Part shown: piece after piece, positions 50,503-57,515 of the stretch | Layout: each line of letters starts with the position of its first letter | Numbering within the stretch: the first letter of the stretch is position 1 | Assembly: GCA_034926785.1 (NCBI GenBank) | Contig: JAYFQU010000018.1 | Location: 58,912-122,911, forward strand | Origin: UBA7703 sp034926785 | GTDB taxonomy: Bacteria > Bacillota > Clostridia > Christensenellales > CAG-138 | Reading direction: 5' to 3' | DNA length: 64,000 nucleotides | Notes under the pieces: model-generated | Databases searched by the model: none | Seen by the model: the letters and a program-made list of their open reading frames with translations, nothing else | Told to the model about the DNA's origin: nothing | Made by a program: the position numbers and the translations under genes

Positions 50503-51473
50503 ATCTGCGCCTCTATGATCGACCCGTTTTCGAGCTTATAAAACACATCAGGCTTGATCGTTTCTCCGTCTACTTCAACCGAAACTACGGACAAAATTGG
50601 ATATGCGTGACCGTTCCAATCTCCACGCTCCGCAAGAACGATCCAAGAGTGAAGCGATCCTTTTGCGCGCGAGTCCTTTCCGAGAGCGCATGCAATAGAA
50701 CTGCAACTTGTAACCTCTGCCGAAGATTCGCGACCGATTGCTACGGCGACAGAGTTTGCGCCTGTGGACGATGCCGCGCCCTGATAGCCTGTGGACGATG
50801 CCGCGCCCTGATCGCCTGTGGACGATGCCACGCCCCGATCGCCTGTGGACGATGCCGCGCCCCGATCGCCTGTGGACGATGCCGCGCCCTGATAGCCTGT
50901 GGACGATGCCGCGCCCAGATAGCCTGTGGACGATGCCGCGCCCCGATAGCCTGTGGACGATGCCGCGCCCTGATAGCCTGTGGACGATGCCGCGCCCTGA
51001 TAGCCTGTGGACGATGCCGCGCCCTGATCGCCTGTGGACGATGCCGCGCCCTGATAGCCTGTGGACGATGCCGCGCCCTGATCGCCCGTGGACGATGCCG
51101 CGCCCTGATCGCCTGTGGACGATGCCGCGCCCTGCCTCTCGTTGGAGCTCCCACCATCAACCCTGTGGGTTCGCTCAACCGTGTATTCGATTGCCGCTCT
51201 GACGAGCCCGGCAAAGTCAACCCGCGCGCCAATAGTGATCTTTTTGCCTACAATCTTCGTGTCTGCTTCGCGCTGTTCGCTTACGTCATCCAAATCAACC
51301 GAGTGATAGACGCTATCCGAGGGAGAGTAATAGTTGAAGCAGTCTAACGGATACTCGCATGCGTGAAATCCTGAACGGCAAAGGTCTGCTGTCGGCTCTT
51401 CAAACTCTTCTCCTTCTTCAAACTTGAATCCTCGGCAGGTAAGGTCTTTGTTAAACCCTTTGTATGCTTTCAT
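50499..51473 (-). CDS. DUF7666-like protein with YadA-head-like octapeptide repeats
   Basis: 324 residues from MKAYKGFNKDLTCRGFKF; AGGAGG lies upstream. The N-terminal domain (LCRSGFHACEYPLDCFNYYS) is a conserved phage module. Then about 16 copies of an eight-residue unit, GAASSTG(D/Y)(Q/R/L), follow, then GANSVAVAIGRESSAEVTSC and ALGKDSRAKG, which look like the left-handed beta-roll of YadA heads, and a C-terminal region ending in ENGSIIEAQI. The repeats come from a 24-base minisatellite. The protein sits in the early region, so the role is not structural and remains unknown. Confidence 0.75.
   Translation of the reverse strand: MKAYKGFNKDLTCRGFKFEEGEEFEEPTADLCRSGFHACEYPLDCFNYYSPSDSVYHSVDLDDVSEQREADTKIVGKKITIGARVDFAGLVRAAIEYTVERTHRVDGGSSNERQGAASSTGDQGAASSTGDQGAASSTGYQGAASSTGDQGAASSTGYQGAASSTGYQGAASSTGYRGAASSTGYLGAASSTGYQGAASSTGDRGAASSTGDRGVASSTGDQGAASSTGYQGAASSTGANSVAVAIGRESSAEVTSCSSIACALGKDSRAKGSLHSWIVLAERGDWNGHAYPILSVVSVEVDGETIKPDVFYKLENGSIIEAQI
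50755..51134. repeat. 24-bp tandem repeat array (minisatellite)
   Basis: About 16 near-identical units beginning CCTGTGGACGATGCC, each ending CGCCC plus GATAGC, GATCGC or similar. The unit is a multiple of three, so copy number can change without loss of frame, and three other frames also stay open by chance. Variants are mixed along the array, suggesting unequal exchange. Confidence 0.95.
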
Positions 51474-51481
51474 ATTTCCTC

Positions 51482-51793
51482 CTAGAAGTTGAATTTTTTG
51501 TAATACAGTTTCTTTTCGTCCCATTCCGGGTACTTGGATACGAGATAGTTCCTGATCGCGTCTCGCATCCAAGACCGATCTACCATAGCATCGAATCGGT
51601 CGTGACAGCCGCGACAGAGCGTGACGATGTTCTGCTCGATCCCAAGCCCGCCCGCGCTTCTCGGAATGTAGTGCGCTTCCGGCGCGGCGTAGATCGATCC
51701 GCAGATGATGCAGCACTCGCAATCGCGCTCCCAGACGATCTTCTTTACGGCGGGGTTTATGTCGGTTGCTTTGGTCTGCCTATGCTTTGCCAT
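51482..51793 (-). CDS. HNH endonuclease
   Basis: 103 residues from MAKHRQTKATDINPAVKKIV: VWERDCECCIICGS, YAAPEAHYIPRSAGGLGIEQ, NIVTLCRGCHDRFDAM. Two CxxC pairs and the H-N-H site are present (AHYIPR, N, H). Third HNH gene of the prophage; a role in recombination or as a mobile intruder is possible. Confidence 0.88.
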   Translation of the reverse strand: MAKHRQTKATDINPAVKKIVWERDCECCIICGSIYAAPEAHYIPRSAGGLGIEQNIVTLCRGCHDRFDAMVDRSWMRDAIRNYLVSKYPEWDEKKLYYKKFNF

Positions 51794-52334
51794 ATCGAGC
51801 CTCGTAGTCTTGCATGAGCTTTTCAATCTCGGCGGGAGTCATCGTCTCGATATCAAGTTCCTTTGCGTCTTCGATGATTCCCTTGATAAAGATGCTCATT
51901 TCGCGGGTGTCATAGTTCGAACTTCCAACCCACACGCGCCAGTACTGGTCTTTCTCCGTGTACAGCTTTTCATGTGGCTCCTTGTAGGGAAACTCGCGTA
52001 GGATTAAGTCTGCTTTGTCTGGTCGAACCTTAACGATGTCGCCTTGACCGTACCGCTTGAGCATTCCGACATAGACTTCATCCTTCGTGACAACCGCGCC
52101 GGACAGCGTGAGAGCGTCGGCGATTTTTGACATAAGCACCCACGCGTAGGCGTTCGCGTCGTTTGAGCGTTTATCACGCCACACGGATAGCTCTGCCGCC
52201 GCGTCCTTTCCGTTGAGCGAGTCGGTGAACGCTTGGAGCGGACGTTGTTCATCCGCCCCAATCTCTGCCTCAAACCTGCAAGCGTCATGCGAGATGCGGA
52301 AGACGCGAATCTTGCTGAATCTACAGCGCATCAT
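51780..52334 (-). CDS. NinB-like recombination protein
   Basis: 184 residues: ELSVWRDKRSNDANAYAWVL, MSKIADALTLSGAVVTKDEV, YVGMLKRYGQGDIVKV. The KRSxxANAYxWxLxxKIA pattern is shared with NinB/Orf-type proteins of lambdoid and Gram-positive phages, which help strand annealing. Directly downstream of the annealing protein. Confidence 0.7.
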   Translation of the reverse strand: MMRCRFSKIRVFRISHDACRFEAEIGADEQRPLQAFTDSLNGKDAAAELSVWRDKRSNDANAYAWVLMSKIADALTLSGAVVTKDEVYVGMLKRYGQGDIVKVRPDKADLILREFPYKEPHEKLYTEKDQYWRVWVGSSNYDTREMSIFIKGIIEDAKELDIETMTPAEIEKLMQDYEARYGKA

Positions 52335-53122
52335 TTCCCCGCGATCTTCTTTGCAAGCTCGACCTTAACCGAGGCAAGGTGACCAACGGTCATATCGTCC
52401 CACTTGACGAACGTCTTTGTGCTGCGCTCGATCCATTCTTCCGCGAACATTCGAGCCTTGGATTCGTCGCGTCCAGCCTTTGCCGCGAGATCGATAATCA
52501 GTTTGCGGAGTTTTGCGGCCTCGTCATTAACGAACGTGGAGCTTTTAGGTTCTTCGGGTTCTTCCGGAGCGTCGGAGTCCGGATCAACAATAGGATGCTT
52601 AGTTCCGCCCGCCGTGAATGTGAACACGATTTCGCCCGTCTTGTCGTTTATGATCGACAGCTTGGAGATTCGCCGTTTGTCATCGTACTCGATGGAACTA
52701 ACGGAAAACGTCGCGTAATTGGAAACGACGAGTTTCCCGAACTGGTTTTTCTCCGTCTTGGTCTTGAGAAAAATGAACGGCGAGGTGTATAACTCACGCC
52801 CGATGCCCCAGCAGAAACCCGCACGCTTGAATGCGTCTGACGCTTCGCCCTTCTTCTCGTTTCCGTCGCTGTCCTGCTTCGACTCAACGCCGCAATTCCA
52901 CTTGCAAATACCGTCAATGTCGATTCCGCAATATAGATTGCCCTTTATTTCGGCGTACTGGGAATACCAGTGATCCGCGCCTACCGTTTCGTCAAGAATA
53001 TCCATATCGGTGCGGGCGGTTTTATAGAGCAGCGCGGTCGCTCCATTCTCGCTCACCTGTTTTACGCGCACTTCGATTTCGTCGGCTTCAAGCAGCCGGA
53101 ATTTCGGCAAGTTCTTTTCCAT
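52331..53122 (-). CDS. Rad52-type single-strand annealing protein (Sak-like)
   Basis: 263 residues: GATALLYKTARTDMDILDET, HWYSQYAEIKGNLYCGIDI, GEASDAFKRAGFCWGIGREL, YTSPFIFLKTKTEK. These are the hallmark segments of Sak/Rad52-like proteins that anneal complementary strands in phage recombination. The C-terminus is an acidic linker and helical tail. The four-base overlap with the NinB-like gene indicates an operon. Confidence 0.88.
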   Translation of the reverse strand: MEKNLPKFRLLEADEIEVRVKQVSENGATALLYKTARTDMDILDETVGADHWYSQYAEIKGNLYCGIDIDGICKWNCGVESKQDSDGNEKKGEASDAFKRAGFCWGIGRELYTSPFIFLKTKTEKNQFGKLVVSNYATFSVSSIEYDDKRRISKLSIINDKTGEIVFTFTAGGTKHPIVDPDSDAPEEPEEPKSSTFVNDEAAKLRKLIIDLAAKAGRDESKARMFAEEWIERSTKTFVKWDDMTVGHLASVKVELAKKIAGK

Positions 53123-54177
53123 CAGCCGATCACCTCGTATTCATACCAACCATCTTCAAGAAACCGAACCAGCGCGTCGATCTTGCGATCACTCCCGGTA
53201 ACGCGGAAGGTCTTGAAAGCCTTTTCCTCCGTGTTCGTGGAAACGATGACGCGCGGAACTGCCGGAGGAGGAACGGGGATGGACGGAGCGGAGACGGGCG
53301 TTACGTCCATCTTCACGCGCACCTCTTCCATAGCTTTGTGGCGAGCGTTGACCATTTTTATAGCGGCAGATGCGTCGAGGAAAGACTTGTATTCCACGAT
53401 GATCTCGTCGGCAAACGGCAGGTCTTTGATCGCGTCGATATCTCTTGCGATGCGAGCGGTAAACTCGTCAACCTGCTTGATGAGCGAGGATTCCGTGTCG
53501 CTAAGCCCAACCTTGATGCCAGCCTGCGCAAAGGTTGGGAAGTCCAGTCCTAACGATGCTAGCCGCTCGTTATAATGTGCCTCGATCTTTACGCGCTTCT
53601 TGTCGCGCAGGCCATCCTCCACGGTATCGATCTTCTCTTTGAGTTCAACGTCGGCTTTGGTAAACGGATCGGATATGCAATCTTTGAACGTTGCCTCAAA
53701 CTTCCGAATAGGAGCGGAGGCAATCTCCTTGATCTCCTTTCGGCGATCATCCAGCGCGAAAAACTCCTTGCGCATGTCTGCGCGGATGGTTTTAATGGTC
53801 GAAACGGTTTCACGCGAGCATGGAAGCGAAAGCGCAGTTCTCAGTTTTCCGTCCCATGCTTCCTTGACACTGCGGAGCTGGTCTTCAATGACAGGGAGCT
53901 GGACGACCGTGATGAGGTCGGTCTGCGCAGCTGCAGAAGGTTCTGTAGTGGCTCGGGATTCTGGTGCAATCGGGACAGCCTCGGCACGCTCCGTGATCGT
54001 TTTGAGAATAGCCATGATGTTCGCCGGGATGCTTGCGGGGTCTACGTCGGTCTTAACGACCGTCACAACCTTGCCGTCCGGCGATAATAGTTCGTCTCCG
54101 ATTGATACGTCATCGAGCGAGCAATAGTAGCTGTATGCGCGTGCAGAATTTGCAAATTCAACGCTGATGATTTTCAT
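53122..54177 (-). CDS. DUF1351 protein
   Basis: 351 residues from MKIISVEFANSARAYSYYCS. N-terminal small domain (DELLSPDGKVVTVVKTDVD), then DUF1351: LPVIEDQLRSVKEAWDGKL, MRKEFFALDDRRKEIKEIA, FEATFKDCISDPFTKADVEL, coiled helices and a C-terminal KAFKTFRVTGSDRKIDALVR-type domain. DUF1351 proteins accompany phage annealing genes and probably act in recombination. Confidence 0.82.
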   Translation of the reverse strand: MKIISVEFANSARAYSYYCSLDDVSIGDELLSPDGKVVTVVKTDVDPASIPANIMAILKTITERAEAVPIAPESRATTEPSAAAQTDLITVVQLPVIEDQLRSVKEAWDGKLRTALSLPCSRETVSTIKTIRADMRKEFFALDDRRKEIKEIASAPIRKFEATFKDCISDPFTKADVELKEKIDTVEDGLRDKKRVKIEAHYNERLASLGLDFPTFAQAGIKVGLSDTESSLIKQVDEFTARIARDIDAIKDLPFADEIIVEYKSFLDASAAIKMVNARHKAMEEVRVKMDVTPVSAPSIPVPPPAVPRVIVSTNTEEKAFKTFRVTGSDRKIDALVRFLEDGWYEYEVIG

Positions 54178-54296
54178 TCTTCTTCCTCCTGCTCGTCCTC
54201 TTGTTCTTCGCCCGCGAGCAAGATCACCGCGTGATCGTGCCACAGCGCGTCTATGACCATCTTGTTTTCATAATCCAACGAGTAAGCGTCATCCAT
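54174..54296 (-). CDS. 40-residue acidic phage peptide
   Basis: MDDAYSLDYENKMVIDALWH through an all-acidic tail (EEQEDEQEEEE). The ATG at 54296 has GGAGG six bases upstream. Overlaps the DUF1351 start (ATGA). Unknown function. Confidence 0.6.
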   Translation of the reverse strand: MDDAYSLDYENKMVIDALWHDHAVILLAGEEQEDEQEEEE

Positions 54297-54525
54297 TCGA
54301 ATCCTCCATGTAGCGGTGGAAAATATACTCGAACGCCGCCTGATCTGACGGATTGATTCCTGTCTCCGCAACGATTGCAGATTTGGCGCGTTTTAACGCG
54401 GCTTCCTGCGCTTCCGACGCTCGAAAGGTGATCTGTGCCGCTTTTCCTTCCCGCGATTCCTGCGGCCTCTCGTTGGCTCTTTCGCCTCGTAGTAAAGTTC
54501 CTGCGCACGAGGGACGCGCATACAA
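54289..54525 (-). CDS. Hypothetical protein with RHH/helical C-terminus
   Basis: The convincing part is KAAQITFRASEAQEAALKRA and VAETGINPSDQAAFEYIFHR, which looks like a ribbon-helix-helix regulator. The start is unclear: the frame overlaps 54393-54623 extensively, and the two may be one gene joined by a frameshift near 54480. Listed separately because neither can be excluded. Confidence 0.5.
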   Translation of the reverse strand: MYARPSCAGTLLRGERANERPQESREGKAAQITFRASEAQEAALKRAKSAIVAETGINPSDQAAFEYIFHRYMEDSNG

Positions 54526-54623
54526 CCGTAATGATCCGGGTTATTGCAGTAGCAGTTGATCGCGGTATTGTATCCGCTGAATTCTTTGTTGACTGCGGCG
54601 GTCGCTTGACGCTCTGTCACCAT
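54393..54623 (-). CDS. Hypothetical phage protein, overlapping frame
   Basis: 76 residues, MVTERQATAAVNKEFSGYNT, NPDHYGCMRVPRAQELYYEA. GGAGGGA lies upstream of the ATG, so the start is good. After YYEAKE the residues become a basic low-complexity tail, while the other frame becomes protein-like, hinting at a frameshift between the two. Confidence 0.5.
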   Translation of the reverse strand: MVTERQATAAVNKEFSGYNTAINCYCNNPDHYGCMRVPRAQELYYEAKEPTRGRRNRGKEKRHRSPFERRKRRKPR

Positions 54624-54847
54624 CAGAACATCCCTCCAGGATCTCCGTTGAACGGAACGTAGTGCGTCACGGTGTCGGCATACCTATACGCGTCACTCGC
54701 TCGCTTGTTGTAATGGTCGGCGATGGCCATGCGTTCACGCTGCTGCTTCTTCGTGCTGCCGAATGCGAATTCCTTGACCTCTGTGCGGGTAGCCGGACGG
54801 CCGTTTTTTCCGATGACGCGCTTATGCTTGGTAAACACGATTGTCAT
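54623..54847 (-). CDS. Hypothetical 74-residue phage protein
   Basis: Starts MTIVFTKHKRVIGKNGRPAT with GGAGGG upstream, inside the end of the preceding gene. KKQQRERMAIADHYNKRASD, VTHYVPFNGDPGGMF. Basic and possibly DNA-binding; no family recognised. Confidence 0.6.
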   Translation of the reverse strand: MTIVFTKHKRVIGKNGRPATRTEVKEFAFGSTKKQQRERMAIADHYNKRASDAYRYADTVTHYVPFNGDPGGMF

Positions 54848-55154
54848 ATTCTGCCCTCCGAATCTCTTTGAGGATTTCGGCGGACTCGCCGAGCGCGTCG
54901 CGATGGGAATTCTTGATGAATCGGTTGTACTTTTCGGACTTGATGGTATGCCCGGTGAAGTTTCCTCGACGGTCATATCCGAAGTCGATCCATACATCCA
55001 CGCCAACGTCGAGCAGAAACGCTTCGAGCTTGTCGAGGGCTTGTCTGGTGATGGGGCTTGACGGATTGAGGTCTTCGGTGGTAGAATCACTCGTGATGGT
55101 TTCCTTTGTCGGGATCGACGTTCCAGCGTCGCCCGGCATTTTTTTATCTTCCAT
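54822..55154 (-). CDS. Hypothetical phage protein
   Basis: 110 residues from MEDKKMPGDAGTSIPTKETI with AAGGAG six bases upstream. RQALDKLEAFLLDVGVDVWI and FTGHTIKSEKYNRFIKNSHR give a small alpha/beta domain. Unknown function. Overlaps genes at both ends. Confidence 0.65.
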   Translation of the reverse strand: MEDKKMPGDAGTSIPTKETITSDSTTEDLNPSSPITRQALDKLEAFLLDVGVDVWIDFGYDRRGNFTGHTIKSEKYNRFIKNSHRDALGESAEILKEIRRAEYDNRVYQA

Positions 55155-55371
55155 GATCTTCTCCTTTCGGCGGAAATAGATTATAGATTTCACTCGGGTC
55201 TGCGCCGGCGGCCTTGATGATGTCGTAGGCGAGGTCGATTGACGGACGGAATCTTCCGCACAGGATGTTGCTGATGTACGACCCAGAGAGGCCAACTTTT
55301 CTAGCGATGTCCGCAATCGTAAGCCCTTTTTCGCGCATCTTCCCGCGCAGTTTCAAATGATTCTGATTCAT
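55144..55371 (-). CDS. XRE-family HTH regulator
   Basis: 75 residues: MNQNHLKLRGKMREKGLTIA, DIARKVGLSGSYISNILCGR, DLAYDIIKAAGADPSEIYNL. Clear helix-turn-helix. The ATG overlaps the stop of a tiny upstream frame (ATGA). It probably tunes early lytic transcription. Confidence 0.85.
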   Translation of the reverse strand: MNQNHLKLRGKMREKGLTIADIARKVGLSGSYISNILCGRFRPSIDLAYDIIKAAGADPSEIYNLFPPKGEDHGR

Positions 55372-55439
55372 AGCATCACCGAACACAGAGCCGCACCGAG
55401 GATGTATGATGCCGTTGCGAGATAAGCTAATACCTTCAC
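55368..55439 (-). CDS. Possible 23-residue hydrophobic peptide
   Basis: GTG start overlapping the stop of the upstream gene (GTGA), then KVLAYLATASYILGAALCS and VML, ending in TGA that overlaps the next ATG. A single membrane helix. The chained overlaps suggest coupled translation, but the size makes it uncertain. Confidence 0.35.
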   Translation of the reverse strand: MKVLAYLATASYILGAALCSVML

Positions 55440-55627
55440 AAGATGCCCCCACTCCCGCAAGCTTTGCTCGCGAACGAATTAATGTACGAGCGTTGCGCGG
55501 CGAAACTTTCGCGGTACTGTCTCCCGCAATCGGAAATATCTCGGAATCTTGGCGATGCGGGATGCTTCGGAGGATTGCCTTTGTTTGTGTTGCGCCCTTC
55601 GATTGGCACAACGATTGTTCCACTCAT
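55436..55627 (-). CDS. Hypothetical 63-residue early protein
   Basis: MSGTIVVPIEGRNTNKGNPP, FRDISDCGRQYRESFAAQRS. GAGGTG lies upstream, and the ATG overlaps the Cro-like gene end. Gly/Ser/Arg-rich, no motif. Confidence 0.5.
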   Translation of the reverse strand: MSGTIVVPIEGRNTNKGNPPKHPASPRFRDISDCGRQYRESFAAQRSYINSFASKACGSGGIL

Positions 55628-55824
55628 ACCTTTTCACCTCCATCTTCCTTTAGAAGATCGTCCACCGTGCAACCTAGGCGCTCAGAAAGCTCGTACAGTT
55701 TCTTTGCCGTAGGCATGAAACGCCCCGCAACCCACCCGCTTACGGCGGACGGATTAACGCGCATGTCCCTTGCCACCTGCGCTTGGGAAACCCCGGCGTT
55801 CGAGATGGCCGTCTTAATACTCAA
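55624..55824 (-). CDS. Cro-like XRE repressor, first lytic gene
   Basis: 66 residues with a TTG start and GGGGGTGA seven bases upstream. SIKTAISNAGVSQAQVARDM, RVNPSAVSGWVAGRFMPTAK, KLYELSERLGCTVDDLLKED is a complete HTH domain. Divergent from the repressor at 56037, so it is the expected Cro counterpart that shuts off lysogenic transcription. Confidence 0.85.
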   Translation of the reverse strand: MSIKTAISNAGVSQAQVARDMRVNPSAVSGWVAGRFMPTAKKLYELSERLGCTVDDLLKEDGGEKV

Positions 55825-55848
55825 TTCTAAATCACCCCCTTGAAAATA

Positions 55849-55993
55849 TTTAGATTGACAGTACTGTGATGTTTAGTTATACTAATTGTGCCAGCAATAA
55901 TACCGCCAAACAGCCCAGCAACGGGAGGTTTATCTTTGCCCGTTGTGGTAAGTATACCTCAATGCATTTAGACTGTCAATAGTAAATCTAAAT
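55849..55993. promoter_or_regulatory. Genetic switch: two face-to-face promoters with shared operators
   Basis: Rightward promoter: TTGACA (55855-55860), 17 bases, TATACT (55878-55883). Leftward promoter: TTGACA (55974-55979), 17 bases, TATACT (55951-55956). They point toward each other, with about 67 bp between the -10 boxes. Operator-like repeats ATTTAGA lie next to both -35 boxes: 55849-55855 on the left, and the inverted pair ATTTAGA-N14-TCTAAAT (55966-55993) on the right. Confidence 0.85.
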
Positions 55994-56036
55994 GTTTGTA
56001 GATTTATTTCAGGGCTGATCTGAAAGGATTGAGATC

Positions 56037-56417
56037 ATGTTTTGGGAAACGTTTAAAAACCTATGCGCCGCAGTCGGGCTTAGTCCAAATGCGGTCGCAA
56101 AGAAGATGGGCCTGTCATCCGCTATCGTTACTTACTGGAGCCGGGGGACGGCGCCATCAATCGATTCGTTGAATAAAGTAGCCGAGTTCTTCAACGTGTC
56201 CATCGACTATCTGACCGGAAAAGAAGAAACGCCAACATCGGATTACGTGCCGAGCTCAACCCTTGAGGCGAGGTCGTTAATAGACGATGTTGAGCTTTTG
56301 CACAAAAACCCAGAACTGCGCGTGCTACTCTCCGCGTCTTCAAAGCTCACAAAGGCAGATGTCGCCGCAATAACGGAAATTGCACTTCGAATGAACCGCG
56401 AGCGCGAAGACGAATGA
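56037..56417 (+). CDS. CI-like XRE repressor
   Basis: 126 residues: FKNLCAAVGLSPNAVAKKMG, LSSAIVTYWSRGTAPSIDSL, NKVAEFFNVSIDYLTGKEET is the HTH domain; a helical C-terminus follows (LLSASSKLTKADVAAITEIA), without an S24 peptidase domain. Thus induction is likely through the ImmA-like protease encoded next, not through RecA-aided self-cleavage. Confidence 0.85.
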   Translation: MFWETFKNLCAAVGLSPNAVAKKMGLSSAIVTYWSRGTAPSIDSLNKVAEFFNVSIDYLTGKEETPTSDYVPSSTLEARSLIDDVELLHKNPELRVLLSASSKLTKADVAAITEIALRMNREREDE

Positions 56418-56423
56418 GGTGTT

Positions 56424-56666
56424 ATGAGCGAATACTTGCCGAAGGACGATGTGTGGGTGACGCAAATAAAGCTCCCGCCAAGAGTGAGAGCTTTCTGCAA
56501 GAGAAAAGGGTTTGACGATTGTGCTGTTGTGAACGAAGATCTGAACGACGAAGTGAAGAAGGAAGCCGTAGAACACGAGATAAGGCATTTTAGGCGCGGG
56601 GACATCGACAGCGAAGATCCCGTGAGCGCGCTTGAAAAAATAGAATATAACGGGAGGCCAACATGA
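56424..56666 (+). CDS. Short ImmA/IrrE-like metalloprotease
   Basis: 80 residues: LPPRVRAFCKRKGFDDCAVV, then EAVEHEIRHFRRGDID. HEIRH is the HExxH zinc site of ImmA/IrrE proteases, which cleave phage or ICE repressors after DNA damage. The protein is shorter than typical ImmA but matches a small phage variant. It directly follows its presumed substrate gene. Confidence 0.75.
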   Translation: MSEYLPKDDVWVTQIKLPPRVRAFCKRKGFDDCAVVNEDLNDEVKKEAVEHEIRHFRRGDIDSEDPVSALEKIEYNGRPT

Positions 56667-57283
56667 AGTGTCCGAAATGCGGAAGCGAGACAGACTCAGC
56701 GTTTTGCAGGAACTGCGGTACAAAAATGGAACCCGAAGAACAGAAACCCAAAAAGCCCGTTTATAAGAAGTGGTGGTTCTGGGCAATTGTTGCAGTACTT
56801 GCCATTGGTCTGTTTGGAAATAATACGCAAAAGGGCGGGAAATCAGTTCAAGCGCCGGAGCCGACACCAAGTCCAACGGCAGTAATAACGCCATCACCGA
56901 GTCCAACGCCGACAGAGGCTCCCACGCCCACGCCCATCCCGGTTGAGGAACTTAAAGCGATGTGCGGAAGCATTGTTTATAAAGACACGCTGCGCGATCC
57001 TTCCGCACACTTTGGAGAATACGTCACCATTAAAGCCAAGGTGGAGCAGGTTATGGACGCTGGCTGGGGAAACGGCTTCGTAACGGGATATAGGTGTTAT
57101 GCTGGAAGAGACGAATATTATGTTGAGGATTATAGGCCGGAAGAATCAACGAAGATAATTAAGGGGGACACCATAACCGTATACGGTCAGAACTATGGAA
57201 CGGTAAAAATCAAGAGAGCGCTGACCGGAACGAAAGACGAGGTTGTATGTGTCGCTATGCTGTATTGTGACATCCAGCAATAG
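56663..57283 (+). CDS. Zinc-ribbon membrane protein with extracellular domain
   Basis: 206 residues: a zinc ribbon (MKCPKCGSETDSAFCRNCGT), one membrane helix (WWFWAIVAVLAIGLF), a long Pro/Thr/Ser linker and an external beta domain (DPSAHFGEYVTIKAKVEQVM ... IIKGDTITVYGQNYGTVKIK). The external domain resembles OB-fold TcdA/exclusion-associated modules seen in clostridial prophages. Expression in the lysogen suggests surface modification or superinfection exclusion; inferred. Confidence 0.75.
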   Translation: MKCPKCGSETDSAFCRNCGTKMEPEEQKPKKPVYKKWWFWAIVAVLAIGLFGNNTQKGGKSVQAPEPTPSPTAVITPSPSPTPTEAPTPTPIPVEELKAMCGSIVYKDTLRDPSAHFGEYVTIKAKVEQVMDAGWGNGFVTGYRCYAGRDEYYVEDYRPEESTKIIKGDTITVYGQNYGTVKIKRALTGTKDEVVCVAMLYCDIQQ

Positions 57284-57313
57284 ATTTTAAGATTTAACAG
57301 GAGGATATACAAA

Positions 57314-57496
57314 ATGATTGAAATTTCATACAAAGAATTCTCGGAAAACTTAAACGAATATTCAGATAAAGTCCTGATAAACGGTGATGCAATAACCATA
57401 CACAAAAACGGACGCAAAATGGTTTTAGTCGAAGAGCCAGAATACAAAACACTCTGCGAAGCGCTCGCCGTAACTATTAATGCGTTTACAAAATAA
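57314..57496 (+). CDS. Phd/YefM-like antitoxin without visible toxin
   Basis: 60 residues: ISYKEFSENLNEYSDKVLIN, GDAITIHKNGRKMVLVEEPE. Matches the Phd N-terminal domain (sxxeFrxnlseyld...i.i...gk..vvl...ey), which binds DNA and normally neutralises a Doc or RelE toxin. No toxin gene lies next to it, so it may be a regulator of the lysogeny operon or a remnant. Confidence 0.75.
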   Translation: MIEISYKEFSENLNEYSDKVLINGDAITIHKNGRKMVLVEEPEYKTLCEALAVTINAFTK

Positions 57497-57515
57497 TTGC
57501 TAAGAGGTGTTATAA

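Noticed and set aside
50755..51134. CRISPR array
   Set aside because: Units are contiguous 24-bp repeats without unique spacers, and they encode an in-frame peptide repeat.
50738..51232. Two further open frames across the 24-bp repeats (one on each strand)
   Set aside because: Artefact of a repeat unit that is a multiple of three and lacks stops; the frame with a proper N-terminal domain and binding site is at 50499-51473.
57314..57496. Toxin-antitoxin pair
   Set aside because: Only the Phd-like antitoxin is visible; the next gene is the integrase and no toxin-like frame fits between.
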